A stretch of DNA of 64,000 nucleotides from Stenopsyche tienmushanensis (Eukaryota > Arthropoda > Insecta > Trichoptera > Stenopsychidae): positions 558,001 through 622,000 of the forward strand of contig WACJ01000125.1 of the NCBI GenBank assembly GCA_008973525.1, in the 5' to 3' direction. The first letter of the stretch is position 1. Each line of letters starts with the position of its first letter. The notes beneath the pieces were generated by a model. That model saw only the letters and a program-made list of their open reading frames with translations, did not search any database and was not told the origin of the DNA. Made by a program: the position numbers and the translations under genes. This document shows positions 27,900 through 40,445 of the stretch, piece after piece.

Positions 27900-29194
27900 A
27901 TGAGTCTTCTCCCGATAGTCGGAGGTAAAACGACTCGGCGCTCGATACGCTTTGCGAAAATAATTCGTTTCTGTGATACGTTGAGTTCTTTCTGTGACTT
28001 GTCGGCACCCTCAACGCCGGGGACCCCCCCCCTGCACTCTCCCCCGCGCAAGTTCATTCGTACGCTCTGACGAAACGCCGACTACACTTGTATATAAAAT
28101 TCGCGAGTGACGCCGAAAAACATTGTTTTTACGACATCTGCACAAAAAATGGAACATCTTCACCGCGTCACTTGAGAGGAACTACAACAAGGATAATAAC
28201 GCAAGTAAGATCATAATAATCCAAGCTTCCAAGGTAAGTGAATTAACAAATACTCGCACACATCCGCCTCCTACTATCACATAAACACGGGAACACTGGG
28301 AGCAAAATGCTTTTTCGACTGCTCCCATAATACAATCTTGACTATAAAACTATTTGATATGGACCTGACTATTTGATATTACTTGATACCTGACTTTAAC
28401 CTATTCGTTTCAGCTATGTCTATATATTTGTTTCCAGTTACTCCCAGTCTGACCGATTAAATATTATTTGATTGTGCCCGGTAGACACTAAACGTCAAAG
28501 TTCGAATACTGTGATGCGACATAACTACCCCTTGCTAATACAATTTGACTAATACTTTTGCGGCCTAACCACATTTGACTACTCCTAACTATTATACTTA
28601 TACGATTTTATGTATTTTAACTATTGGCCACTTGACTAGTACCTTTTTACAGAGTAGATACTTAAATACTCTTCTAACAGCAAGCTGATATCCAGTTTAT
28701 ATACTATTCATTGCTTTTTATACGAATCTTAACTTGCATGTCGCTCGTTGTCTCTTGCATGGTCTTCCCTACTTAGCAGTATGGAACTCGAGGAACCTCA
28801 CCGGTTCGGATCCGAGAGGCTCTAGGAACGGAGCAGGAACAAGAAGAACACCAAGAAGACGGCCTCGAGGAGATGCATTTGATGATCTTTACTTTGCAAC
28901 GAAAAACAACATTGTCTTCCGTTGACTTCTATATCGTTTTGTAATCGCCGAACTGAGAGGGGCAACCTGAAAAAATGGCGAAACCACTCAGTTTCGAATT
29001 CGCTCGGGTAAGTTGTACGGTGACGGGGAGAACCCTCAGTTGTGTGTAGGAGCGAATCCGAGATGCACTTAAGCGTCTCGTATGTCTTCACCCTACCCGG
29101 CAACGCCCTAGCGAGGAAAGGGGGGACTGGACTCCTTGTACTCCAGAAAGCCCCTTTCCAGTAGAGTCAAAAAGGTCGTCTAGAGTAGTTTTCC
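27900..29194 (+). other. GC-richer block with promoter-like start, unassigned
   Basis: Composition changes abruptly near 27900. TATATAAAA lies at about 28091-28099, and a consensus donor follows at AAG|GTAAGTGA (about 28234). A possible acceptor, CTTAGCAG (about 28772-28779), precedes an ATG at 28781. That frame encodes MELEEPHRFGSERL and then meets TAG. An overlapping frame gives an acidic run (EQEQEEHQEDGLEE). This may be the 5' half of an inserted element whose 3' end is the RTE-like tail just downstream, or a decayed gene. I do not recognise a protein family. Confidence 0.3.
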
Positions 29195-29475
29195 ACCATC
29201 TCCTATGAAAACTCAGTCTTTACAAACCCCCCAAACTCCTTATCGAGACGTTCGCGAAAGTGTTCGTCAATACGTTCACTCAGGATACCCGTTGGGTGAG
29301 CGTTCAAAATAAAACTCGGTGGTAATGCTACCTCAATATCGAGCGAATGAGGAGGTGAATGTATGATACAGACGAAATGGATGTAACCCCTTTCCTATGA
29401 ATGGATATTGAAGAGGCCCATAGTTCTGTAGTGGACTGTTAGTGGCTGCGCTATGATGATGATGATTTCAAAATA
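29195..29475 (+). mobile_element. RTE-like retroelement 3' tail ending in (GAT)n
   Basis: It carries the blocks shared with the inverted copy at 19.5 kb, then GAAGAGGCCCATAGTTCTGT and AGTGGACTGTTAGTGGCTG followed by ATGATGATGATGAT. A GAGGCC...CAGTGGAC...GGCTG segment before a trinucleotide repeat is characteristic of 3' ends of RTE-type non-LTR elements in insects. No coding part was found attached. Confidence 0.6.
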
Positions 29476-29479
29476 TATT

Positions 29480-29660
29480 TTCCATCATTAGATATAAACT
29501 CTCTCTATTTATTTTTTTTCACCTATCAACGTTTGTTTTGGAATTTTTCCCATCCAAAAAAATCCGCATATATCTAAAAAAAAAATATGAAAATCAGATG
29601 GAGCGATGTCTGGAAAATAAGGAGGATATCGAATTGTCTTACTTATTGTCGAAAATCGAT
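29480..29660 (-). pseudogene. Mariner transposase fragment
   Basis: The minus strand at about 29638-29590 encodes IRYPPYFPDIAPSDFHI, the motif around the third catalytic Asp of mariner transposases. A degraded run of A residues and a segment resembling GKIPKQ follow. It is only about 180 bp long and has no terminal repeats. It belongs to a different mariner lineage from the copy at 1.2-2.1 kb. Confidence 0.7.
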
Positions 29661-31065
29661 CCATTGTAAAGTGAGTTGTTAAATTTTAAATTTAAAAATC
29701 ACAATTTATTCTTGATGAGTATAGTACAACTAATTACCAAAAACCGTCAAGCAACAAAACGAAAACCATTTTGAGTTCTACTTATTTATTTTAGATTTAA
29801 GTCGTTATTGAAGTTATATACCCCGAATAATATAATCTATTAACGATCAATTAATTTATCTGGAATTTATCGACTATCCATGTTAACATTATTTTGAGTA
29901 CTAATTGGATATATTGTTGTAAAAACAGAGATAATATTTTTTATAAAATGCATAGATAAGTAAAAAAATTTCTTAATAAAACAGATTGAATTGAATCGAC
30001 ATGAGACAGTATTCGTTTGAATAATAAATATTAGTAAAGTATAATAAATAGTGTACATAATGAAACGTTGAGTGGCATATTATTATTAGGAGTAAGGCAG
30101 ATCGTATAGCAAGGCGATTAATATGGATAATTATCTCAGGTTAATGATTTATGGGTCATGGATCAAATTTGATAATGAGGATGCCTTTAGATTTTTATAC
30201 AGTCGACTCACATATGAGACAATGGCACGTTTGGCACATTTTCATGCTTTATTTAAAAATGACATGAGTAAGGCAAGAATCTCACACGTTTCGAACGTAG
30301 CCGATTCGTTTCTTTTTAATTGATTATTTCGTCTCGGGCAACAAGAGCATTTATGAGTGTATTAATGGAACACTCGAAGATATGAAGTATGTTTTCGTTC
30401 TTTTCTCGGAAAACTTTCACTCTGACTGGTCTAAAATTTTGCGTATAGGTCAAATGTGTCGTTTTTTTGACAGATATTTTCACCTTTTGAGCGCATGTGT
30501 CAATGGCTTTCGTGCTATTGAACGTGACCGGCAATCAAAAGGTCAATGTAATGATTTATGAGCAGTGGTTTTTGCAAATGAGATCGTTTGGACAAACGGC
30601 ACGCGAGTCGCGTTTGAGTGCGACTGCCTGGCGCGATTATCTGCTATGAGATTTGGCTGAAATGTGTTTGTGGGACGCAAACATTGCACAGATGTTTGGT
30701 GAAGAAACGCATTCTACCAGCGTCTAATTCATTGATGATCATATGGTCGATGGAGTAGATTTAACATTGACCGTGACAATCGCAGACGAGTGTGGAAGAT
30801 CAAAGATCTGGTTGAGATTCAAAAAATAAAGGAACCCGCCAGCAATATTATCCGGGCGGATGCTCTCACAACGTTTAAAGCGATTTAATATAATAATATC
30901 TAATTTGACATGGCTTTATGAAGCGCTAGTATATTTTAAAATGTAATCATATCCGCCAGCGCCTTTAGGTTTAAACCTAAGAAATATCAACTGCTTTTAC
31001 TTTGCAAATGTATTTAAGACATATTTTCAAAATTTGGCGCTTGAATATATTCTAACATAGCACCC
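29661..31065. other. Intergenic DNA; GC-richer patch at 30560-30860
   Basis: No gene recognised. The patch 30560-30860 is GC-richer with several CG-containing words and could be a conserved non-coding element. The open frames at 30123-30323 and 30316-30534 (minus) have no motif. Confidence 0.4.
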
Positions 31066-31190
31066 TTCGATGCGTTCATCCAAGTGGCCCGTTGGGTGAG
31101 TGTTCACAAATAAAATTCGATTCGATGCATGTATGACACAGATGATGGAATTCGACTATAAACACCGTGTGATGATTTGGACTTAATTAA
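31066..31190 (+). mobile_element. Short RTE-like tail fragment
   Basis: It shares GCGTTCATCCAAGTGGCCCG, then TTGGGTGAGTGTTCACAAAT, then GTATGACACAGATGATGG with the tail at 29.2-29.5 kb. The class is inferred from that relative. Confidence 0.5.
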
Positions 31191-32665
31191 AAATTTCTAG
31201 CAATCGAAATTTTAATATTTACCTGACAAAACAATAGCCATTTTTTTCACATTTTTGTAAGCATTAAATTTGGTTTAAAAGCTAAAAAATTAAATTATAG
31301 CCCCCACCCTAATAAAAAACATTTGCCAAATGAAGTCTTCAATATCGATCGCATCCCTTAAATCCCATGATATAAACATTAATTTCTTATATTGCTACAT
31401 ATATGCATATGAATAAAAAAAAGTACATATCTAAGAAATTTGATTGTATATTGATATATAAATTTATGAAATAAGCCACAACTGTGATGCTAAATTCGAG
31501 AGTTGTTTTTATATTGTTCAAACAACTGCGATTTTATTTAGGCGTTCTATTTTATGACATCCGTGGGAAATGATATGGTGTTTTTAAAAATACACCAGCA
31601 AATCCACAGTGCTATTTTTTTAATAGTCATTTCACAAAACAACGACATATAAATGATTATAGCCCTAAACATTTTTTTACAAATAAAAATAATAAGCACA
31701 TTTATAAAGCGCGTATCCTTACCTTATATCCTTCCATTTTCATGAGTTCTTAGAATCAAATGTCAATCCAAATATTACGGCATAATTTTTCGTTCACTTT
31801 CAAGTCCCCACCAAGTTCCAATTTTTCAAAACTGTCAACACACACTGTTTGATGTCAAAAATTTGATGATCATTTCTCAAGAACACTTCACTTGTATTTT
31901 TATATCAACGCAATTATGTATATAATTAAAACACGCGTATTCACAAAATAATGTTCGCTGTTTGATGTCGATTCGTCCTTTAATTATTAAGGATGTTTTA
32001 AATTTGATTTGCGCGATCGTATGGTGAAACCGCGCAATGAGAGATCTCCACGTTCTACCCGAGTGCAGGCATTCAAATAAACCGATGTAACCACAGCCAG
32101 AGTCTTTATAGTCTGAGAGCCATTTCACTTCTTCAGGTGAGGTCGAGTCAACCATCATAATACACCACTGGTTAAATCACTTCGCTTAAACCGCACCGAG
32201 CAGAGATCTTCGAGCAGATTTAACGATTTTCCAAAATCTAAACCAATTTAAAAAATACACTGTGCTTAAATTACAAGCAGTAATAAATACATTAAAATTC
32301 AGATGACAAAAATAAATCGCATTTATTTATATATCAGTCGTTTTTAATAAATATAAAAATAATTCTAAGCCCATTGATTGAACATATCGTTGATATTATA
32401 TTCATACAATTATTACATATCTTATAAAAGGAATTATATTGATATTATATTTAAAATTGCTACCGTCAAACGTCCAGAATGCATGTTGGGTGTGGTTTAC
32501 TGAGAATGCGTAACAGTTAAAGTGCACATTTTAACTTGATTCTTTGCGCTCAATGTTTCCCAATCGTTTTGCATTACATTGTACACCCATTTAAAGATGT
32601 ATACAAAGCAAAGAAAATAATTGTACAATATTTAAATGAATATAAATCACCCAACATAAGTATAG
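31191..32665. other. Intergenic DNA, nothing recognised
   Basis: AT-rich sequence. A minus-strand 93-codon frame at 31877-32158 has no recognisable motif and I regard it as chance. Confidence 0.5.
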
Positions 32666-33019
32666 TCTAATATATAAAAATCAATGTTTGTGTGTTCGTA
32701 TTTAATGCGCTTCCATACCGGTCATCCGATTGCGATAAAACTTCATTAACTTACTGTTTACACTTCTGGGGATAACATAGACATAGTAAAAATATTGTAT
32801 AGATGCACCATGTTGGCGCATATTGGTCTGGTGAAATGAAGTTTGGGCTGCGGGGACGGGGAGAGAAAGGATCGGCTTTCGAGACGAAAGCTTGCTTTTG
32901 GATCCCAGCTCTTTGGCTCGCGCTACACGTGACCTGAAGCAATAAACCACGTACTGCGTTTCTTTTTAAATAATTATTAAGCGCTTATGGCATTGCAACG
33001 CATACCGGGTATTCGCTAG
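32666..33019 (+). mobile_element. Non-autonomous Helitron-like element, both ends present
   Basis: It starts with TCTAATATATAAAAATCAAT and ends with GGCATTGCAACGCATACCGG followed by GTATTCGCTAG, then T. Helitron-type elements begin TC and end CTRR (here CTAG) before a T. The same head and tail recur in the element at 62729-62936. At 354 bp it has no coding capacity. The centre is GC-richer (32820-32930). Confidence 0.75.
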
Positions 33020-36000
33020 TAGTAAATAAAAATGTGGTTTTTCGTTAATTTTATTAGTCTTGTAGGGTACACATAGGGATAAACTTGTTTCAATATAGTT
33101 TGTAGCTATTTAAGACGATTTTTAGCACACGTATCTAAAAGCTTTACTCTTCCTTATAAAAATGAATTTTTCTTAAACAATCAATTATTCTTGGGATTGA
33201 TTCATAATTACAATCACTGCACGACTACATTTATAGGAAAAGATCCACATCATTCATGCACTCGATATTGAAGTAGCACTTCTTTGGAAGATAATTTAAA
33301 ACTACTCAAGACAACCGTATTGATTTTACTAGAAAAAGGTTTTTTAGAGTACATGAAATCCAATCCCTCCTTTTTAGATAAAAGCTAGGGTGTTTCTCGA
33401 TGAGACCTTATGCGATGCTCAAAAAGTGAACCTCAAAATGATTCCTATTCTTCCCTTTTTTAACTGTATTTATTTATATTTCAATAAAATTATACAATCT
33501 CAGCGCTAAAGAATTTCACCCATTCAACAAATTCGTAGGACTTTTTTCATTTTACATTTTTTTCGTTTTTTCCTGATGTTTCTTCCTTTTATAAGGTAAT
33601 CGATGAATAACAACACCAAAATACAGAGGCTAAAACCTTAAGCGCTGACATTTGATCGGTTGTGAGCAAACGCGGTACCCACTTCGAACAGAGCTTCCTC
33701 ATGCGTAAATGTTGAATAAATGCAAAATAGTGAATACATTACTTTCTGATTACGTTAAAGTGTCGGCTATCTCGCGCAACTTGAATTTACGATCGACCAA
33801 AACTATTTTGTGGACTATTTTGTCATCGTACGAACTTATTGAGTGATGTGCTAGAATTTGGGTTCCCCTGGGGCTAGCCGCCCGGAAGCGGATGCTTCAA
33901 TTGCAACCAAACGAAAGAGCCTTAATTATATTAATACTACAATATAAATTTTTCAAACTTTATTTTCTCTTTGATAATTTAATCGAACTTGCCTCAATAA
34001 CATATTTAAATAGAGAGCATCGGAAATATCATATATTTAAAACGTTTTTGCCGAAATCAAATTTTTGTATGTAATTAAGGAACAAAGACTGGTTGTACGC
34101 TATCTCCAGTATTTTCTGGATTTTCTGGACATTAACGATCGGCTAAATAAATTAATCAAATTTTTCAAATATATTGGCACAGTAAAATGATTTTCCATTT
34201 CAGCAGAAATTCAATAAAAAAATATTCCATGGTTTATAAGAGGCCTTTTTTTCATCGGTTGAGTTTAATTTCATGGACGGCGTAAGGCCCTTGAAATTAA
34301 TTAAAAAATAAATTAATCGATACATTTTTTTAAAATGACATCTATTCAGCAATGGTTTTAGAAGCATCTGGTAAAAGATACATTAAGACCTGTTTCATAA
34401 TAAATGTTTCCGAATTTTTACGACCAAACAGTTATTAATGCGTTTTAAAGCCGTATAAAAGGACCCCTGGGAATTCGGCCGTGGCCTTCCGAAGGATGAT
34501 GAAAATCCTCTATAAGACAAATTTATACACTTAATACCATTCATAAATTCACAGCCAACATCAAAAAGTCGTAAAAAAATTACATCGCATAGCCGACATA
34601 GGATTCAAAGAAAGTTTAAACTCTAACTATTTGTTGGTACAGTGTATAAAAAAATATCCTACCAAAGCCGATGAGTAATTCAATATTTTTGTTGACATTT
34701 TTTTCTGTAACTTTAGGACCTTCATTAGCGTTAAAAAATATTTCTTGAATACCTGAGTTCTTGGAATACGATATCTCCTATTTTACAAAGAAGTCATTAT
34801 TATGGAAAATGCACTCTCACGTTGTTATCAGCAACAGTGGGAGCTCTTGTTCACTATTTATGCGTTTCCAAATAACAGCCCTGGAAAGCACAGTTTCTCA
34901 AAGTTTTATATTCTTGGTTTGAATTCAAAGAAGTGTACAATTAACCACTTTTTTTCGCTGGCTATCTTATATCTATATTGATGCAAAATAATGTTTAATA
35001 TCGAATGCCCATTTTATATAGAGGGGATGATCATTTAGTCGGACAAATTGTACCGATTTATTGTCGGTGCCATTCCTTTGAGGGCAATTTGAGAACCGTC
35101 ATTGGAATGTTAATGTAAGCTGTCCAGAATTTACCTGAGCCATTTGCCAGTCTAACATAATAGGCACCCCAAAGTTATATCTACCTGTGTGATCCCAACG
35201 TTGTATAACAGATCATAAATACACAATATACCTACACCAAATAACCATTAACACCCTACCTGGAATTTGGGGATGCTGCTAATATTGCGGATTTTGTGAA
35301 AAAAATGAAGTAAAAGTTTATAGAGGAATATAGTCTCCATCAGTTTATGCTATTTATATTTTAGTAAATATTGATAAAAATATGTTTTGGAGTGATATGA
35401 TATCCATCCCAAGCTCATTTTTTGTTCCAAGCCGTCCAAATTTCTATTACGATATTTGACTTGGACTTACGACAGCACCGACCGATAAAAGCTCTGGATG
35501 ATCATATTAGAGATGGTAATCTCAAAAATAAGCTGATGATTCTATCGAGGATATGTGTGTCTGTATCAATCAATAAAGTGTACTCCAACGGGAGTCAGAC
35601 AAGGGGATGATTCATCCGAACTCGCCGTCTCATTTGGGGTGGATAAGTAGCATGATTGCATAGATATTTCCAAAAAATATTTGATAAGTAATTATTTTAA
35701 TATTGGATAGTTTGAAGTGACAGAAAATAAATTACATAGTAAATCGAAGAGGAGTTCGACGATAAAATATGATGATGATTGACTTTTCATTAAAATATGC
35801 TATATAAAATGCAGATTTAATAAATCTCTGTTTTAGCTAAAATTAGACAACTCAAATTATTTCAGAGATGAATCAACTTCTTAAAATACAATTACTTCCA
35901 TATCAAAGCTGGTAGTTCAATTGTGGCCTTACCGACTTTCCGCAAGTCGTAAAGCACTTCAGATCTAATTTCGTATTGTTGATTCTTTTTTATAACAATA

Positions 36001-37249
36001 TAACGTCTGCTAAAAATAAAACATTATATATCTGAGATTAAAATTGGCCTGTCAGTGCAAAATCATACATGTTTTTTTTAAAATGTTATTCAATCTACAT
36101 TAGGCTATTAATTTTGTGATAGTGGTATAATAAGTGATAGTTTATAGTGAAATTAGTTCCAATAATATTTGGGTGCCTCACGAATTGTCGCCAGCTGATT
36201 TAAAGCAATATAAAGAATATATGAAATTTCTTTGGAAAACTTCTGTAAAGATAAATATAGCTAACTTACATCAATATATGGATGAAGACAATTCAATGAG
36301 TATCTTGAATAAATTTAAAATGTAAAACGAAGGAAACTCACTAAATAAAAAGCTAAAGGTGTGTAGTAACTATGTTAGTACGTTCCTTTAATTTATCATG
36401 ATTTCTAAAAAAAATTCAAAAGTCCCCTTTTTTCCATTTATTTCCGCCTATTTATATGATAATTTCCAATCCATATGCTATCGTCATAATATCGTTTTTC
36501 TCGCATCCATTGTGATTTTCACACACATTAGCACCCAACGCATTTGAATCCACACAGTTCTCATCATCAAATATTTATTCATTAGATCCAAGTGCTTCTA
36601 TACAATTGTAGATCTTGGACGCTTCAATACGAATAGCCCTAAATTAAAACGTCCATTCGAATTTCGGTGCTCATTCATCGGGCTGCATGTCTAGATTGAG
36701 TGCATCGGGGGTCAAAAAGAAAATGATACTGATTGTATCCACAGGATGCCAAATAAATAATTAGCTTTTGATGATGAGCCTTTATTCTAAGCTTGTGTTA
36801 TGACTGCCAGGCTAAAAAATGTTTGGTATCATAACTAGCTTCTATCCTTTTGGATACCCTTGTCCAACAACATAATCATCTTCTTGACGGGTTCAATTTT
36901 ACATTCCAGATAACAGTATAGGCGTTCCAGACGAAATTGTTCATTATTCATACACGAAGAATGATAAATGAAGGGCCGATCGCAAAACTCAATATTTTAT
37001 CACACGCTCAAATTAGACTAGTATGATTTAAATTAATTTTTAATCGGACAGCTTTTTAATGATATAGTATAAATCATTCGATAAGGGTGGGAATTTATCC
37101 TGGAATCAAATATATTTTGATGCTGATAAAAAGCCTGAAAGACGGACAGTCATAATGGAATAGTAAAACAAAGCTAATATAAGGTAGAACCCAAAATGGT
37201 TTTCATTTCATCAGCGTAAGGACAATCTTCAATTCCGATGCAGAGTCAA
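33020..37249. other. Intergenic DNA, nothing recognised
   Basis: No gene or transposon that I can name. Small GC-richer patches occur around 33840-33910 (CCCCTGGGGCTAGCCGCCCG), 35020-35280 and 36480-36760. The open frames at 35422-35610 and 36134-36325 lack motifs. Confidence 0.45.
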
Positions 37250-37470
37250 TTATAAATAAACACTGTCGATAGCACACAATATTCGGTCATTTCTTCAAGT
37301 AAACAAATAACAAACTTGAAATCGAAATCATTATTAGTCGGTAAATTTAGGCTAACGATCTATACAATCGTGCGATGTGTGCGGGGAAGTTCTCTATCTC
37401 TGTTTCCCGAACTGCGCTACGTTCTCATTCTGTCTCTGTCTGTCTCCGAGCTCAATGGATAAGGCCTGAT
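37250..37470 (+). repeat. Unclassified repeat family, copy 1 (truncated)
   Basis: It shares with 48180-48430 the ordered blocks AATAAACAC, GTCGATAGCACA, ATATTCGGT, CTTGAAATCGA, ATTATTA, CGGTAAATTTAGG, ATACAATCG, GTGT, CTCTGT and TCTCCGAGCTCAA. The far end is a CT-rich stretch. No protein is encoded. Confidence 0.65.
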
Positions 37471-38894
37471 CCACACTATGGTGCCAGTAACGGTTCGATC
37501 TCGCTCCGGTCTCGGTCCGATCAAATATTCTTACACAACAACATGGACTTTGTTGTATATTTTAAATAGCAGCTTATCATTTTTTAATACACATTTTTTC
37601 TGTAAATTTTTGCATTAAATGCTGGCATATAGACTTTCATATAAATGATAATTTCTTAAATGTTCTTAAATGAGATTAGTGGTCTATTCGACGAATATAC
37701 AATCGTCTCTCGATTTACGTTATAATTGTATTCCATGAACAATCGTAAAGAAATAAAAATGGAAATCAGTAGATTAATAAGTCGTGTTAGCTCTTATCAC
37801 AAAAACCTCATCGGCAAAATCACCATATTCAAATGAAATCAGATCGTATCGACCGCAATGCTAAAGAGGTTGTTAAGCTTCATCAAGCATCGAAAATAGA
37901 AGGAAACAAATACTAAGAACCAGATGATTGCAGTCGCTGATTTATTGAATGTTGGTATTGTTGCTCTGATCTGCAATAAATTGTCTAGATGACAGCATCA
38001 GCTCTCAGAAATGTTATTTCGAAGCCTGTTGTTGAGCTATCGGCGGCAACGTTATTCAATTAAGTCTTTTCACGTCAGCCTTCGATCATTCCAAGCAAAT
38101 AAAGCCATCGACGGTTTCTTAACTCACAAAGATTACTTATTCTTCAAACGCTTTCCTTTGCAACTACGCGATGTATCTCGCTCATGTCTGGAATAATTGA
38201 AGACAATATTTGAAACAGCATAGGTACCGTAAATCAGTTGGTCACCTTGATCGATTTCTAAGTGAATCACGTATTTTGCTCTTTCGGATCACGAACAAAC
38301 CTGGATTTTCACTTTCTTTGCCGGAAAATGGCACTCGAATCCAACCGCAACGCTTAATGGTCGATCTTCGCTTTCAACATTATTGAATTCATAAAATTAA
38401 ATTGATCACGAAATGTGGCAATGACAAAGTATGTACTGGTGTGTTTGACAAATTGTTACAATAAAGTGCATAAAGCGTCCCAGGTATTATCCTTTTTGCG
38501 GTATGCCATACATTTGCTTATCATTTCCAGCCGACACTAATGTATGACAAGACATAAAAGCAATAGACTGATTCCTGAACTCGCATAAATCCGGATTTAT
38601 AATCGGGTTATGGAAAAAATATCAATCCTATATATTTGAAAGATCTATCAATAATGAGAGAAAAAATACATTTACAAGATATTTTTTTCAAATTTTTAGA
38701 TTTTCAAATACGCTTGCGAGATCGCGCTTATACACAATTCCAAAATTTAATGCATATGTTGTCTGGGTTTCTGTGGAAGCACATTTTCCAAACTGAAAAA
38801 TGATTATCTTGAATAATTTTTCATTATATTTTATAGAAAGCTGCTTAATATCTAAAATTGGAACTTGAAATTTCCTATTGATAAAGTCTATTCC
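37471..38894. other. Intergenic DNA; mildly GC-richer patch at 37780-38390
   Basis: No recognised gene. The 37780-38390 patch holds several short open frames, none with a motif. It may be conserved non-coding DNA or an eroded element. Confidence 0.4.
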
Positions 38895-39050
38895 ATACGT
38901 TCACTTGGGTGACCCACTGGATGAGTTCTCACAAATAAAAGTCATACATCGGGATATATGATAGTATGGATGTGATCCGTTCCTTCAACAGGAATATTAG
39001 AGACCCTAGTCCCGAAATGAATTACGTACACATAATGATGATGATATTTG
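38895..39050 (+). mobile_element. RTE-like tail fragment with (ATG)n end
   Basis: It shares ACGTTCACTTGGGTGACCCA, GAGTTCTCACAAATAAAA and a terminal ATGATGATGAT simple repeat with the 29.3 and 31.1 kb copies. It is degenerate. Confidence 0.5.
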
Positions 39051-39722
39051 TTGTGTACAAAATTCAACAGCTATATATTATCTAAAAAAAATCCGCGAAG
39101 TCCAGCAATTATTTGATTTAAAAAAAAACTAAATCCTGGTTACCAAACCAAGACCAAAAGCAAAGAGTTGCATTTACAAGAATAAGAAGCTCGCTCCACT
39201 CACCAAAAAGGATATGCAGAGTTTGTTTAGCAATAAGAAAAAAACAGTTTGTTTTATATGAATGCTAAGGTGTTTTTTGCATCCTGAATTATAAGAAAAC
39301 AAGTTCAGAAACTCTACAAAAAACACAAAATCCGATTTCAACTAGAGCAAATCATCTTTTCACGTCCACCATCTTGTATTTAAAATAAACAATTTGAAGA
39401 ATCTATGCAATGTGTGTCTCTTAAATATGAAAATAAAATCAATCAATCATTATGACAGGCTTCAATTTGCAAATTATAACTGACAAAGGAGGGTCAATTT
39501 CAAATGCTATTCGAGTTTTATTTTACTTATCCGGCTGCCGTTGCGCACTTGTCCGCCATTAATTACTTCAATCAAAAGAACCTCTGCCCCGCCCCCCGCT
39601 GACAACACTACCCTGCCGCTCCACGGCGTGCGCCAAACCCAGTGGTTCACTTATTCCTTCAATTAGGTTTTCTTTTGCGGACACCTGTTGTGTAAATTAA
39701 TTCTTTTGGCAGCCCTATTCCG
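39051..39722. other. Intergenic DNA, nothing recognised
   Basis: AT-rich, then a C-rich stretch at 39580-39640. No coding or repeat assignment. Confidence 0.4.
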
Positions 39723-39830
39723 TGGCTCGCACGATCTCCAGACCTGACACCGCTGGATTTCTTTGTCTAGGGAGGTGCAAAAGAATCAAGGTGCCCACAA
39801 AAAAAATCCAAATTGAAAGACTAATCGTCG
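39723..39830 (+). pseudogene. IS630/mariner-superfamily transposase scrap
   Basis: The plus strand at 39723-39770 encodes WLARSPDLTPLDFFV and then a stop, continuing GGAKESRCPQKKSK in the same frame. The SPDLTPLDFFLWG-type motif surrounds the last catalytic Asp of IS630/mariner-superfamily transposases; the stop replaces the Trp. About 100 bp survive. Confidence 0.65.
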
Positions 39831-39929
39831 CCTTTGCAAAAATGATAGAGGAAATGCTACTTTAGACAACTACAGTTGAAATAAGGATTAAACCTAAAAT
39901 TAAACTAATTCCAAAATTGTAAATCCAGT

Positions 39930-40445
39930 TACCCACTAAGACCCCTCCTCTCCTTCAGCTGCCACCTGGCTACTAATTAAGTATTGCTCAAGAGTGGCAG
40001 CAATGTGTATCTATCCCTGTCATTCGGATGTGTGTTCTCCTTTGTCCCTTGTCATTCGGTCAGGTCGAAATCAAATCAGTAATTGAGGGTGTTTCCACTT
40101 GCCTTCTTCTCCTTATTCGTTCAGCGTCTTCTTTTTGCTGCACTTGATAAAGCTGCTCCACGCATTCCTATGTCCTGACATCCTTGAGCATTGAAGGGAT
40201 CATATTGTTCGGCAAGAGCGGATCACAGTCGGAATCCAACTCATGGCGGAGATTGTCCCTTTCAATATGCCATGCCGGGCAGACGAAAGTCGTATGTTTG
40301 GCATCATCGTTATTTTCTTCGCAGTGATGGCACTCCAGGCCTGTTTCCTTGCCTATTCTCTTCAGATAGCTCCCGAAGCATCCATGCCCGGTGAGGATCT
40401 GAGTTAGGTGGTAGTTCATTTGATCATGTTTCCTGGCAGTCCACG
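39930..40445 (-). pseudogene. R1-type non-LTR retrotransposon 3' fragment
   Basis: The minus strand encodes the C-terminal region that follows the reverse transcriptase in R1/TRAS-type elements. The order is WTARKHDQMNYHLTQ, LTGHGCFGSYLKRIGKETG, CHHCEENNDDAKHTTFVCPA (zinc-binding-like C-x2-C...H-x4-C), then DVRT, an in-frame TAG near 40168, and ECVEQLYQVQQKED, ERIRRRRQ. The homology begins abruptly near 40440, so the 5' part is lost. 3' untranslated sequence seems to continue to about 39930. Confidence 0.75.
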
